Positions 25,739 to 38,611 of a DNA stretch of 64,000 bases are shown here, in pieces. A model generated the notes under the pieces. It did no database searches. It had not been told where the DNA came from and saw only the letters and a program-made list of their open reading frames with translations. Each line of letters begins with the position of its first letter. Position 1 is the first letter of the stretch. Both the position numbers and the translations under genes were made by a program. The stretch is from Motacilla alba alba (lineage: Eukaryota; Chordata; Aves; Passeriformes; Motacillidae): assembly GCF_015832195.1 (NCBI RefSeq), contig NC_052018.1, forward strand, positions 33,632,115 through 33,696,114. Direction: 5' to 3'.

Positions 25739-28692
25739 TTGTTGTGCCGCATAGACAAGTTTAGACTCCAGAGTTGTGATTCTTGGCACATTCGCTATCG
25801 CATCTTTGTCCATGTGTGGAAAGTAGGGAGGAAAAAATAAATTTTTAAAATCCAATTTTTCTGATGTTCCTCACTGTTCTTTGCAATCTGAATCTCAAGA
25901 ACACATATAATATTTTTTGTAGAAGTTGTTCTGCTGAAATTTAATGGTCAGACACAGACCAAAAAAAACCCAGAACAGCTGAAAGCTAGTAGCTGCCTCT
26001 ACTTAAGGGCACAGTGGTCTTGTCCTTCAGATAGGTTAATCACTCAGGAAGCCACCTATCTAAATCAGGGAATCATTTTCACCAGCCTTGGCCTAAGATT
26101 CCACCCATAAAAATCACATGATGAAGTGTGGGTATTTATATTGCTGATGTCTACATCTCAAAGTTAGTAGTCTTAAATTTTCTGTACAGTCACTAGAGAG
26201 AAATAAGCATTTTTAGGGGATGAGTCACCGCATCCTACTGCAGGTATCTAAAATATGTCATAATAATTGTGCCCAATAGGTGCCTGCTTCTTACCAGTGA
26301 TTATAAAGGAAGTCTTAGGTAGCTAGCTGAGATGGATGCATCTGCATGTTTGAGGTTCAAATTTCCTGAGACAATTCAAATTTCCTGATTCTGTTTCATG
26401 ACAAGGCATGGGTGAGGGACTCACCAAATTTTGCAGGAAGCATATCTAGCAATAACCTTTGCTGCACTGGCCATGTTTGTTTCTAGCTGCAGCACAGGGC
26501 CATGGCTTGGAGAACCCAGACACCCAACACAACAGCCAAACAGTGGACAGTGGCTCAGACTGACCACCACGTGCAACAAGCTGATGTTTCGTCATTTATT
26601 CAAGAGCTATAGGCACAGTGCTGGGGAGTGGATATGGGAGTCAAGGCAAGAATTATCATCACCATTACATGAAACATTATTATCAGGGTGTAAAACAGAT
26701 TATTAGTAAGAAATCTTATTAGTAAAAGATGGAAAATATGCTGCTGGCAAGATGAGTAATTGGGAAAAAAGCATGGATAGAGTTTTATGAATCTCCAATG
26801 TTGTGTTCTAAGCAAAATCTTCTATTATGAACAAGTGAACAAAAAAGAATCTTAAACTATGGAGGGAGAAGCTAAAGATTTCTAGATTGGTTAGATAATG
26901 TAGAAACTATAGAATGAAAAAGCAATTCAAATTATTTTCACTGAAAGATAGGGACAAATTATGAAACTGACTTTGCAGCAGAACTATGAAGTTCAATGCT
27001 ACCTGAATAAGAGCAAATAAATGCAAAGTAAGAACCAGATTTGAAAACTGTGTGAGTGGGTGATGAAAGGGGGAACTTCTGCATTGCTACTTCAAATATT
27101 TTATGAAGTAATAATGAGGAGCTTGTTTATTGATGAGGAGACTGAGAAGTGGTGAGTTTTATACCATAAAGGCAGGAACATAAAAAACATATGAAGAAAA
27201 ATTATGTTGAAGTGTTAAAAAAAAGAATTAAAAAATAAATATGGAGCTTAGACACTATTTAAAGAAATAGAATAAAATGAAAGCATCACTGCAGACAGAC
27301 CCCCTTGAACTGAGTATTGAGGTCTTGGCTGGGAGACATATGCTGTGTTTGGGGGAAGCACTATCATCCTCCCTCCAACATTTGACATTTCTGATATCAG
27401 CAGGTGACAAAGTCAGACGAACATGTGTCCTGCTGTTCTAAAAATATGTCTTCCTATTTACTCCTTGAATTTTTTACTCTGACTGTTTAGCATATTCTAA
27501 GAGTTTTCTAGTAAAACTGTGCAGGTGATTATGGTAGAAAGTTAGAGAGGGGCTTTATGAAGTGTGACACTGAAGTGGATATACTCAGATATATATATGA
27601 AGTGTGTATACTGTTTTTTAATATAAAAAAAATTATTTCACATTAAAACACCAAAATACATTTTGTCCTCAAAATGTATTTTAAATTTGTTCATTTTCTC
27701 TTGGCCCCTAGCCCTTTGAAACATGTTCAGGAACAATTTTCTCTTTGCATTGTTTTCCATAAATGTAAAGCACAAGCATTTAGGTAGTAAATTTCTTTGC
27801 TACACACTGTAGAAGGACAGAACAGTAGGAGAGTCAGAACCACTATTTTGTGTGGGAGAAAGATGAGTCACTGACATGAGATAAAATTAAATTGGTTCTT
27901 ACATAATTTTATCATAACCTTCACTTCTTCAGCATCAAAGCTGATGACTCAGTATTTGTTTTTAAAGGGTGTTCATTGACATATAATACCTGGCCATAAC
28001 CAAAAATGATTTGTGTGGCATCTATCTATTTCTACATTTTATAGATCTCTAAGAAGATTGCTGTAATTCCTTCCTTCATATTCCTTCAGATATAGATAAT
28101 TATACCTCCTGTGATACTGTCTTAGAGCCATCACTCTTTGCAGCTTTGTGATGAAAAATTATTCGCTTCTTCCAAACTCTCTAAAAAAACTGACTTTTTT
28201 TTTTTTGAGCAGAAATAAGGGGGGAAATGGGCAATCTGAGCTATCTACAAGAATTTAGATCTATATTTCACTTCCAAGAATAAGAAAAAATGGATCTGAA
28301 AAATTTTTCCATAGTTAGGTTCAGTGTAAAATTTCGAATGATTAAGGCTGAATTACTAAAATCTTGATCAAGAATTCTAGCAGGACATGAATTTGGTTAA
28401 TTGTGAACTGATTGTTCCCAATAAATTAATATATCTTCTGTCTCAAAGTAGTTTTATTCTAAGGAGGTTATTTTGAAAGTCAGTAAATGCAGATTTCACC
28501 TCCCTTCTTCCTCTAAAAAAGTAGTTCTGCTGAAAGTGTGTTGGATGGTACCTTGAGTTTCCACTTCCACAAAAAATTTAGCCAAATCATCAGTATTGTA
28601 AAAACTTAAAGGCTGACCCCAAAGCCTACAAAATTGCTTCTCCAAAAATAAAGGCCAACATCCAACAGAAGTTTGTTTCTTTTTATTCCTAG

Positions 28693-28779
28693 GGAGGTAC
28701 TCTGATTCTGCCTACCTGCTTGTGCACAATGACTCCTGGTGGGAAGTGGCTGACACCTGCCTGCCGCTACCCCTTCAGA
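28693..28779 (+). CDS. Candidate internal exon, 87 bases, phase 1-1 (unidentified)
   Basis: A strong acceptor, 'tttctttttattcctag' ending at 28692, is followed by 87 bases and then GTAAGT at 28780. With phase 1 entry the frame is open and reads R-Y-S-D-S-A-Y-L-L-V-H-N-D-S-W-W-E-V-A-D-T-C and on to P-L-P-L-Q. The exon is a whole number of codons with the same phase at both ends, so it could be skipped without a frameshift. The composition (two adjacent Trp, charged and aromatic residues) looks more like a folded protein than translated AT-rich DNA. A second frame is also open. I do not recognise the family. No neighbouring exon was found, and a GTAAGT is expected by chance once every few kilobases, so the call is weak. 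Confidence 0.22.
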
Positions 28780-29487
28780 GTAAGTCTCTCCACTGTCCCT
28801 CTGAAGTCTTCATTTCCACTTTGACTAGATCTGCAACTGCGTTTTCTTGGACATAATACCCCACTCTTCTTGAAGCTCCCAGATTCTTTGTGATTGCAGT
28901 GGGAGCACAAGTACTGTGACTGGATCTGTGAGAAAGCCTCCTCTTATGAAGAAAGAAGGGACTGTTCTACATATAGGAATTTTGGTGGAGCAGCTGTGTG
29001 ATAAGTAAGTGACTAAAATTCTCTCAAGCAACAATGGACATTGGAAGACAGCAGTCTGATGGCAGCTAACTAAATGTCTTCTGGAATGCAGGCTTTTGCC
29101 GTGTTCCCAGTGCTCAAAAGGCAGAAAGCCCAAGAAGCATAAGGAAAAAAATCACAGAGGACTGGTAAAAATATGTTAGGAGACTGGCAAGGATATGTTA
29201 AGAGACACCTTGGAACTCTCCTGACTAGATCAGTTCATCAGCATAAACATAGCTGAGTAACACTTGAGAGGGAAAAAAACCAATACAGTGATTTCTATTT
29301 TTTTTTCCCAAAATAGAATAGATCTACACATAGCTGCTGAGGAGTAGTAACAGTTCTATATCTATGCCAAGACAGCTTCATGTAGGTTGGGCCCCCTGGT
29401 TTTTCCTTTTCTTTCTGGACTATGTAAAGCTGACACTATTTTCTGTGAGCACCATGGAAGGAAAAGCATATTCTGGAGGAATGTGAG

Positions 29488-29558
29488 GATTGGTCCAAAG
29501 CCCACTAAAGGCAGTGGAACACTTTCCATTGACTTAAATGGGTTTGCATCAGACCCTA
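29488..29558. mobile_element. Palindromic MITE-like relic (ancient sauropsid repeat)
   Basis: The left arm, 'ggtccaaagcccactaaagg' continuing to 'cagtggaa', pairs imperfectly with the right arm, 'ttccattgacttaaatgggt' continuing to 'ttgcatcagaccc'. The arms are about 28 bases each and separated by a few bases. The core, attgacttAaatgggTTtgcatcagaccct in spaced form, strongly resembles a short palindromic element dispersed in birds, crocodilians and turtles. Such elements have been described as non-autonomous inverted-repeat DNA transposons. The arms have diverged, so it is inactive. The arm pairing is visible directly; the family link is from memory and could not be confirmed here. Confidence 0.6.
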
Positions 29559-32500
29559 AATGAAGAAAAATGGATCTTCAAGTTCTGGGCTAAGGAAATA
29601 ATTCCATTGGGAGTGACAAGGAAAAAAACACATGAAGGTGAGAGATCTTGAAGAAAACAAAAGGATCTGAAAGTCTGGCAACAGCAACTGTTTCAGTATT
29701 TTTGGAGGTTATAGAAACAGATGGGCTTTCTCTGATGCAAATTCATCCCCCTCTAAGCAGGATGATTTATCCCTGTGTCAGGAACATATCAAGAACATAT
29801 GAGACTGATCTCCTGAGTTTCTTCCTTTATTTGTGCTTCAGTTCAAAATTGACTGTCACAATGGAAATGACACACAATGTTGTCAACTCCTCCCAAAATG
29901 CTGTCTAATTTATGACAAATAATTTCAAATAAGTAGTCATCCAATTTTCCATTTCTTTCAATTCCATAAGAAGTAAAAATTCCCCAGTGTCCTTCGTGTC
30001 CCCATATGGCCTCTCTGGACTGATCATTATCCAAAACTGACTGTTTTATTAGCTGCTGAGTTTTCAGATCCCATAATAAATGCCTCAGAAATGCAAGTGG
30101 TGCTTTTATGTTAATGTGCGTGAAAAACAGCTTCCAGGTGAATTGGATAAATGCATATTAAAAAGAATCAGTATTTGTGGTAAAAGTGGGCATTTAAAAC
30201 AACACTGATACAGTTTTGAAGAAGATGAATTAAAAAACATCAGTTGAACATAATTAAAACAGAGAGGAAAAAACTCTTTTCATTTAGATTAATGCAGAAC
30301 AGCTGCCTATTAAAATAATGCAGAAAAAAAAAAAAAGGAACCTGAAAGAATTCATAAGAAAAGGACTGAATGCAAAGGTGCAAATTTAAGCCAGATCAAG
30401 AAAACACATTGAATCAAAATTTAAGCTTCTGAAGGATAGGTGCAGTCATGTGCATTCTCATCTTGAAGAAGCAAATACAAAAGAACAGCCAGTGTTATTG
30501 GCTCCTACAGGAACCTGCAAAATTTTGCAGTTGGTCGCTTAAGAGAGCCCTGCTTTTCAAATGTCATGGCTGTAGATGCATGCTGTGGAAGAGGATTGGA
30601 TACAAAAGCATTTGCTGAACTCCAAATTTTCTTTCCTGGTATAGATTAAGTGTGCTGCAAAGACAGAGCAGGCATGCCAAATAGCAGCTCTTTACAGTGT
30701 GCTTCTCTTAATTTAAGAAGGACTTGCTGCCTCAAAAGACTTAACCATGAGGCAGGAGCAAGTGAAAAATTGCTCCCTTCTGCCATCAGCACTGAGTAGT
30801 ATGAAAATATATAATTGCTTTCACAGATTGATTTTCTTTAATTTTTATATTTTGAGATATTCCCATTTTTATATTAAATATTTTCAAGGGGAGGGGGTCA
30901 GAAGGAAAATATTTACATTAGCTTCCAAAATGTTTTATCTTTCATTAATAAAATGAGATAAACATTACTCGAAGTTCTTATTTTAGCTAGAGAAAAAGCA
31001 TATGTTAGCCCTCTGTGTAATTCTTCCCATGATGTCTCTCTAATATGCAGTACCTCTGAGTATCAGAGACATCAAAAATACAAGGAACATCTTTGTCTAT
31101 TCTGGGACTGATTTGCCCCTTTCTGGATATTCTGAAGGAATGTAGTTTCCTTGTGTAATATAAGTCTTATATTTGTGCTTAAGATGACAGGTGAGTTTCT
31201 GTGCTAGTCTTGTTTTACTGGCATCTATTCTTGAGTTCTGAACTGTACCTTTTAAGAAATTTCTCTTTAAAGCTCTTTTACTTCATAAAGCTCCAAAATT
31301 CACCTGAAAATTACCTCAGAGTCCGTCAAGTCTGAATTCTGAGTTTCTCAAATTCTTCAGGTACCTGCTTTCACATGCAACTGAAAGAGAAAACTTAGCT
31401 TTTCAGCATCCACTTGTCCTGTCACACATGTTACTTTCAATGTGTGAGGTAAACTGGACTGAGGACCTCTCACTGAAAAGTGTATCATTGAAAGGAGTAG
31501 ATGAATGAACATTAAATATCCTTGCATGGTGAGCCCCATACTTGACATTTCTCACAGTGCAGTGGAGGAGTTTTAGGGTAAAACTTCTATTCCTTACCCC
31601 TGTTGATCTTTGAGTGCATAGGAAGATTGGTTATTCATGCAGAGTGAAGCATCATTGTTTATAATTCCTGGAGAGGTGATAATATCTCCAGGAGTACCAC
31701 TGCCTTGTTTTAAGGATGCTACTGAAATGGATCTGAATAGTCATGTTCTAATTTTCTTTACTGCCTATAGAATCCAGGTTAGCTAGACTAGAGATGCCTC
31801 AAGGTGGATGAGGAGAGTTCTATCACAGATGCCTCCCAGGATGAGAGTCATGGCTAGTACACAAGTCATTTAAGAAGTCCATAGGGACACATAATTTTGA
31901 TCATCATATGCTGTGCAACATAAGGATGAAAGGCTGCAGGCTCCCTGTGATCCTTTTAGTAAATTTTGTTCTTTACCTTTATATTTCTTATTGAACAAAT
32001 AGAACAGTCCAATCTTTCTAACTACCCATCAATAGACTTCCATCCTAGATTATGTGTGCATGTGCATTCATATTTGTTTATTTTTGTGTTAGTCAGAGCC
32101 AGGTATTGACATTCTAAGATCTTGGCTGGTCAGATAAAAATCTCTTTCTTTGTAAAGATTGGCCATTTTTCAAGCCACAGGAACTTTAAACAGTTTCCTG
32201 GCAGATACTGAGCAAGCAGGTTGAAGAGTGGGCAGTGTGATGAAAGGGGAGACCACCTCTTTAATCCTACAAGTTGTTGAAATTTACAGTAGATTTTTCT
32301 TTTTCTCATTACTTGTTTATTTTATTTTACTATTTTTTTAAATCTGGTTAAATTCACTACAGTGTATGTAAAGAAAATGCCTTAAGGCACTATGTGTCTT
32401 ATATTATTTTTTTTTAAAGAAAGCCTTGCATAATCCTCATTCTGGTGGGTACAATGTCTCCATTCACACCTGCTCTGTGGTTTCTTCAGGCTCCAAGTGG

Positions 32501-35021
32501 AAACTGGTTCAGTCAGTAGCCTATTACTTGACTTCCATGGAGATCTGCCTGGATAATGTTTGCAGTCTTGGGCTCCGATCAGACCTGTAAAATCCTAGGT
32601 TTATGTGAATCTGGCTCTCCATGCATCTCTGGGAAGGAAAACAGAAAAGTTCTTTGCACCTCCATAATGCAAGGGCTCCTTAATGCTCATGCTAACAATT
32701 GCAGAAGTTACTGAGAAGAAATTTGGTGAGGACAGGGACAATGGATCCTTTCAAAGTAAGCCCCAGTGTTCTGGCCAGGTTTCTTCAGGCACTTGTAGGT
32801 TCTGGGCCTGCTTTCCTTTTGGCGTGCTGTGTTAATAATACTACCAGAGGGGCATATGCTTCCGAGAACCCAATGCAAGATATCATCTATGAAATCTGAG
32901 TGTGTTTTCTGAGCTTCATCCAGACTGTCAACAGGTTCTGACTCTGGGATTAGAAGACACTTCTGAGAGGAGGATAGGAGAAATCTGCAGTTGATCAAAA
33001 TTAAGATCCACTTTCTTTTGCTTCTTTCCCTGAACTGCATTTTATTTTTTTTTCCTTTGTCTTTCTTTTCCCATAAGAGTGTTATTTCCTCTGTCATTAT
33101 GAATGCAGTAGCAGGGTCATGTCATCTATTAAAATGGTTCTAGAATTGCCTGTCCCTAATTTTGTGATTGTCAAAAGAATTATCCTTAGGGCGAAATGTT
33201 CCCTTACTTGGTGGGGACTGGTTCAGTTCATGCAGGAGATATCCTTGCATAGAGGCACAATCCTCTAAAGAAACAAGGTGCTGGAAGAAGCATAAGGACA
33301 GAAGGGCTTCATGCCTTGGGAGATGTATCTGCACTGCATGTGAACCACATTAAACTCATATGCCATAGGCCAAATACGACTACAAAAGGGTTTGTGTACA
33401 ATGCCTATCATACATCGTTAATATTTATTCTCTCAGAAAGAGTAAAGAGAATCCTGTGCTTCAACTTATTTGGACTAAAGATTCAGCCAGGCTCAGGTTC
33501 TTGTTAGTTGATTGGATGCTAGAGAGATTTTCAGATTAAAATGCTTTACTAGAAGCATACTGAAATTCTTTTTAAAAAGAAAAGCCTGATACCAATCAGT
33601 GCATTCAAAACACTAAAACATAATTTTTTTTATATACTTGAAAAAATATAGGTAAAGAAAATTTACTTCTGGATTTAAAGCTTAAACTATTATCACTCAA
33701 TGTTAATTTTATTAATTTTGCTAATCACAGCCTTATATTACAAGCAGTGAGCAGTGAGCTCTAACTTTTTCCCAAAAATATGCTCTAAGTGTACAAGGCT
33801 TGTGCAAACCTTCTACCACAGCAGACAAATTCCTGACTTTCTTATGGCTGTACCTCAAAAATTATTTTGTTTCCATGTCCTTGTGTTATTCAAAACCATG
33901 TAACCTAAACAAAATCAAACTCAGATGAAAAGCAATGGAAACTGAGCACCTTTCAGATGCAACAACTACAAAGAGAATAGAGACTAATAAGTCTTTTCTC
34001 AGTGGGAATTTGGGGTAAAAACCTGGGTAGGGTGAAGTCTGAAAATTTTGTCATAAAGAATCACTCAGTCTTCAATATTTCTGTTGAGAGGATGAAGCAC
34101 GAATACTTCTTGACTTTCCTTGCCTCATCAGCTGTCACAGTGAAAATATTTTTTATGAATCTTTCTCCTGGAAACCAGTTTTGCTACAAAAGTAGAGAAC
34201 TGCTAAGACAGCAATTTCAGCAATGCAGTTTCTGGGGTGGTTTGGTTTTGTTTTGCTTTGTTTTTTATTAATGTGTGATACTTATTTTTCATGCCATGCA
34301 GATGTTCCACACAGTCTCCAAAGTTCTCAGACCAATTTTGCAAATTCCTGGATGTACACCAATATAATTTATCATGACTAACATAAGTCAAGAGGTTTAT
34401 ACAACTTGGCACAGATGGGTTAAATGTCCACTTCATCTGTGACAACATGGTGTGACAATGTGGTGAACTCTAGTTACCCTAAATGATCTTGCCAATTAAG
34501 AGCTGCCTAGAATATATCTTGCTATTGGCAGGAAAATTCTGGAAGGGAATTTTGTAGGTATGCATATGATGTCTGTTTCACATGAGCCATCAAAAGTCAA
34601 CAGAAACCCATGGTCCTAAATCACTGAGTTGCTTTAGAAAAATCCCAACCTTAGTGAGCTCCCCAGCTTGAGCCATGGGTAGAAGGATGTGCCATCTTCT
34701 CCCCAGGCAACCTGCAGAAATAGAGTGTGGGGCAAATCAGTGCATATCCTAATGGAGGAAGAGGTAGTGGTGGTGACCTGGCTGCTCTCACGACATTCAG
34801 GGAACAGGAAAGCTTCTAAGTGGATCCGCAGTTTGGATGAAGTGTTTCACCACATTTCTGAGTTTAAAAAAATAATTGGAATAATTTCAGGGACCCTCTT
34901 TCTTACTTTCTTAATAGAGTAAGCTGTTCTTACAGTATTATATAGCTGACTACATTTTCCAAGTAAAATTCCATCTCTTCTTCACTCCGTTGGCTACAGA
35001 TATATAGGTTTTGCTTATTAG

Positions 35022-35035
35022 AAAAAAAAAAAAAA
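35022..35035. repeat. Poly(A) run (14 A)
   Basis: An uninterrupted run of A in unique AT-rich DNA. Confidence 0.88.
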
Positions 35036-35789
35036 GAAATGCAGGGAATGATGTTTTTTGCATATTTCTGAAATATCTTGGGCCATTAAGTTGAATAGTT
35101 TGCTTCTTCCAGATACCAGAATTCAAAGCAGTATTTTCAATTTACATTAGGAAGAAAAAAAGCCCAGGAAAACACTAACAGCAAAAGTGTTTCTTCCAGA
35201 TAGTATGTCACTAAATGTGTCACCTCATAATTAGAAAGTTCCATCTTCTCAAAGAAATAAAAAAGCCCTCACTCTTCCTTAAATTATATCTAGAACAGCC
35301 TTGAGACCAATGCAAATATAAAATGATGAATGAGCTGTAGCAGCATATAAGGTACTGATGGAACATAGGTAAATGCATTCTGCTCTGACAACTCTATCAA
35401 CACTTACAATAAAATCTAATTGCAGACATCTTCAAATATTACATTAGAGATAATGACTTTGTGTAAATATCAATGTGTTGCTTTTTGATATAAACTACAA
35501 TTCAGTGCTCTGACAATTATTCATGATTTTCAGAGTTCATTAGGTTTTTTAATTTTAATTTTGAATGGTTTCGTTTTCTTTTGAGATTTATTACTGCTTT
35601 CCCTGAAAATTAAAAATTGCTATTTCTTTGACATTTTCTCTCTCATTTTCCCCTCAGAGACTTAGAGAAAATCTGGTTATTTTATTTAATTTGAAATAGA
35701 CCAGATTTCCTCAAACCATCATAACATGGCACTTATGATCTTTATATGGATTCTGCATGCCTGCATGTATATAAAAACCATGCAAAGAC

Positions 35790-35804
35790 AAAAAAAAAAA
35801 AAAA
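35790..35804. repeat. Poly(A) run (15 A)
   Basis: An uninterrupted run of A; no retrocopy body is recognisable beside it. Confidence 0.88.
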
Positions 35805-37042
35805 GTACACCATTATTCATTCTCTTTATAGAAATATAAAATTGCTAAATACTGGATTTTATTACTGTTACACTTGACTCTTCCTGCTATTCTGCTCTGT
35901 TCTAGCAGTGCTCCTGTGAATTTTATTGCATGTCTGTTAGGCCTTCCAAAACCAAGGAATAAATTCTTCATAACTGTCTCAAACTGTCTGACATTTTAAA
36001 GGGCTAACATATTTGAAATAGTTTCCTATATCCTGTGCCCCTCTGCATTTTATTTAATGTCTATGTCTGTTGCTAATTAGGACCATATTTTTACTTGGGG
36101 TTTTTTTTTCATTTGGAGATTTTACATTTAAATTTCACATATTTCTTTTCTCTAAGACCCCTCTGTTGTACAGTTATGGGTTTCATAGCTATTCAGGTTA
36201 ATTTGGCTATATTTTTTTTCTCTTCCAGCAGAGGTTTGGGGTTTTTCTTGCTGCAGTTATGAACGAAGGTTGGTTTAAATTTAGAGCAAGGTAACAGGCA
36301 TTCACTTTATTTGGTTGGCCAAAAATGCTGCTCAAAGATTTATTTCAATTATAGTTTCCCTTTTGGAGAATGTATTTCACTAACACTGTGCACAGAATTT
36401 TGTTTAAGAAACAAGTCTCTTTCAAAGGTTTTGTTATGATTGGCATTTTGTAAAATAAAATCCTTAATATGTTATGCGAGCACTTCCCTGATGTTATATG
36501 GCAGAATTCAGCTAAAAATGTTGTCATTGAAAGAAAAGGTGCTAATGGGGAAAACAAAAAATGAATAAAACAGCCTAGGCAAGTACCTGCAAATTCAAAT
36601 TCAAAGAAAAGAAAAGAAAAGCTCTTTGGTTCAATGGCACATTTTTTTCAGAAAAAAAAATCTTGAATTTGAAGACCTGTCTGAATATTTCTCTTGCTTC
36701 AGTTGTCTCTTTATACTCTCTAGTACAGATTGGCTCTCTCAGTGTCTATAGTTCTGCTGTTTGCAAGAACTGCACTATTTAGCTGGAGCAGTGGAAAGAT
36801 GCTTAAGAATATTTTCAGTTTGACAGCATTATTGAGTCTTGCTCTCAATCTTCTTATGTAACATATATTTTTAGTACCTGGGAGTTCAAAGCTGCTAATG
36901 CATTGTGTTTCTGAATGATAAATAGAACATACTAAAATCAGCACTACACTGTTTTTTTAAGAAAGTTTCAGGGAAATTCATGCAGCTCTGAGTGAAACTC
37001 TACCCTGCCTTTAGCCATCCAAGTATTTCCTTCCTTGCACAG

Positions 37043-37083
37043 AAGGCTGAATGATTCATTGTACCCAGGATCTCTGTTCACCG
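37043..37083 (+). CDS. Candidate 41-base exon, first of a possible pair (unidentified)
   Basis: The acceptor 'tatttccttccttgcacag' ends at 37042 and a donor, CCG followed by GTAGGT, starts at 37084. One frame is open (R-L-N-D-S-L-Y-P-G-S-L-F-T), leaving one base over. That base matches the phase of the next candidate exon at 37261, 177 bases away. A CpG and TGACGT-containing string (37081-37103) lies just after the donor. An overlapping open frame on the other strand (36968-37159) shows nothing familiar. Confidence 0.13.
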
Positions 37084-37260
37084 GTAGGTACGAAGCTGAC
37101 GTGACTACATAATGCAGCCAGAGAACAGGAGCTCTCCTCAGGCTGAGAATCTGAGACACTGAGCAGCAGCTGCAGAAAGGAACCTTTCCTGCTCAGGATT
37201 TACTAATGATATAAGGTCTTGACAGCTGACAAAAAAAATGGTACCCATTTTTCTTTGCAG

Positions 37261-37387
37261 GGTGTCTGAATTGCTTTGTTCCCAATTATGGCAGCAGCCA
37301 CAGAATTTTTCACCAGGAAATGTGCAGTGAAACTAGACTTGTAGACAGAATAAGTAAATTATTTTGTAAAACTGAAGTAGTAATCTA
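37261..37387 (+). CDS. Candidate terminal exon paired with 37043-37083 (unidentified)
   Basis: The acceptor 'cccatttttctttgcag' ends at 37260. The phase-compatible frame starts C-L-N-C-F-V-P-N-Y-G-S-S-H and continues through E-M-C-S-E-T-R-L to a TAA at 37385-37387, about 41 codons. No AATAAA is evident just downstream and no family is recognised. The two strong acceptors and matching phases are the only support; matching phase has a one-in-three chance of being accidental. Confidence 0.13.
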
Positions 37388-38611
37388 AAAAGATATGTCT
37401 GCTGAAAATTAGGAGACTGAGAAGAAGAGATTGTATTTTCTAGCTCTATAACTTTATGTATGCCAATGAAAATCATATTCAGTTCATTCCTCAGATTGAA
37501 TTAATCCAACAAAACAAAAAAGCAAGTGACTGACACTCCTGGGTCATGACCCCACATCTCACCAAACTTAAGCAAGCCATTTACTAAGCCTCAATTTCAA
37601 CCCACTCTTCTAGTCTCTGTCCTTGTTCTACAAAGATAAGTATGCACTTCCAAGACCTGTCTCTTTGGGTGAGAAAGATCACCTCCTGCAGATGATCCTC
37701 ACTTTTCCATGACAATAGAAGAAGATTAGATGATCAAGCAAGACAGACTGTTTACTTTTTGATAGTCATGTTATATGAAATCAATCCCTGTCCAGTCTAC
37801 CCATCTCTTACACATATTTTCTTTTCAGAATCTGACAGCTCTTGTTCATTCTAATGTCTTCTATTATGAGCATTTTCTCTACCTTGTTCATCTAAACCAG
37901 CACAGAAAGTGTAGAAACTGAAATGGCTGTGGAAGGTTGGAGGAAGAAGGATAAAAAAGACTAGGTAAAGGAGGTAGGCATATAAATAGAGAGCTATAGT
38001 TATAGAAATTAGAGTTGTATCAAAATGGAGGAAATAAATAGAAAGAGCCATAAACTCAAGCAGTCTAAATATAAAACCAGAATATGGCATGTCAAAGAAA
38101 TATCTGATAAAAAGAATTGCAAAAACTAGAGGAATTTGTAATATATCTTTTTCAAGCATAGCAGGAATAGGAAGAGTGCAAAAGAAGCTGTAAAGCTAAA
38201 AGAAGCATTCACAGAGTATAAGATAATGGTAGGAAAAGACTGAATTAGATACGTGTATTTTAACATAAGTTCACTGTAGGAGAGCTTGGGAGGAACTTTG
38301 TGGAGGAAGCACCAGAAGTGCTGCCTGAAACTGAAATTCTAATAGAAGTTACAGAACTCTGAACGTTTATAGAGAAAGTCAATGTGCTTCTCAAACTGTT
38401 CATTTTTACAAACCATCTAACTCATTCAAATAGAAAAAAAAACTTTTATCTATTTATCTGAGATATGTATGAACAAGTAATAAAACAGAGGACATGTTTA
38501 TCAAAAGGGACTAACTTTGGACTTAATGGGAACGAAAATGTAAGGAATTAGACTGAAGAAACAAAGCAGTTGCTCTGCACGATAGACTGGCCATGAGGAC
38601 CTGGTGCTCAT

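Larger units (their letters stand above)
22967..28692. other. Gene-free AT-rich DNA
   Basis: It holds the twin AT hairpins at 23432 and the AT duplication at 25666. A 14-base repeat, 'ttcaaatttcctga', occurs twice at about 26355-26390. Open frames do not exceed about 91 codons and none is familiar. Confidence 0.55.
28780..37042. other. Gene-free AT-rich DNA
   Basis: Apart from the palindromic relic at 29488 and the A runs at 30326, 35022 and 35790, it is unique sequence. The longest frame is 129 codons (32708-33097, minus), with a Lys-rich start and no recognised family. It overlaps a plus-strand 66-codon frame. I take both as chance. Confidence 0.55.

Noticed and set aside
32708..33097. 129-codon minus-strand frame
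   Set aside because: No recognised domain, a Lys-rich start from a T-rich tract, and it overlaps another open frame on the opposite strand. Chance length.
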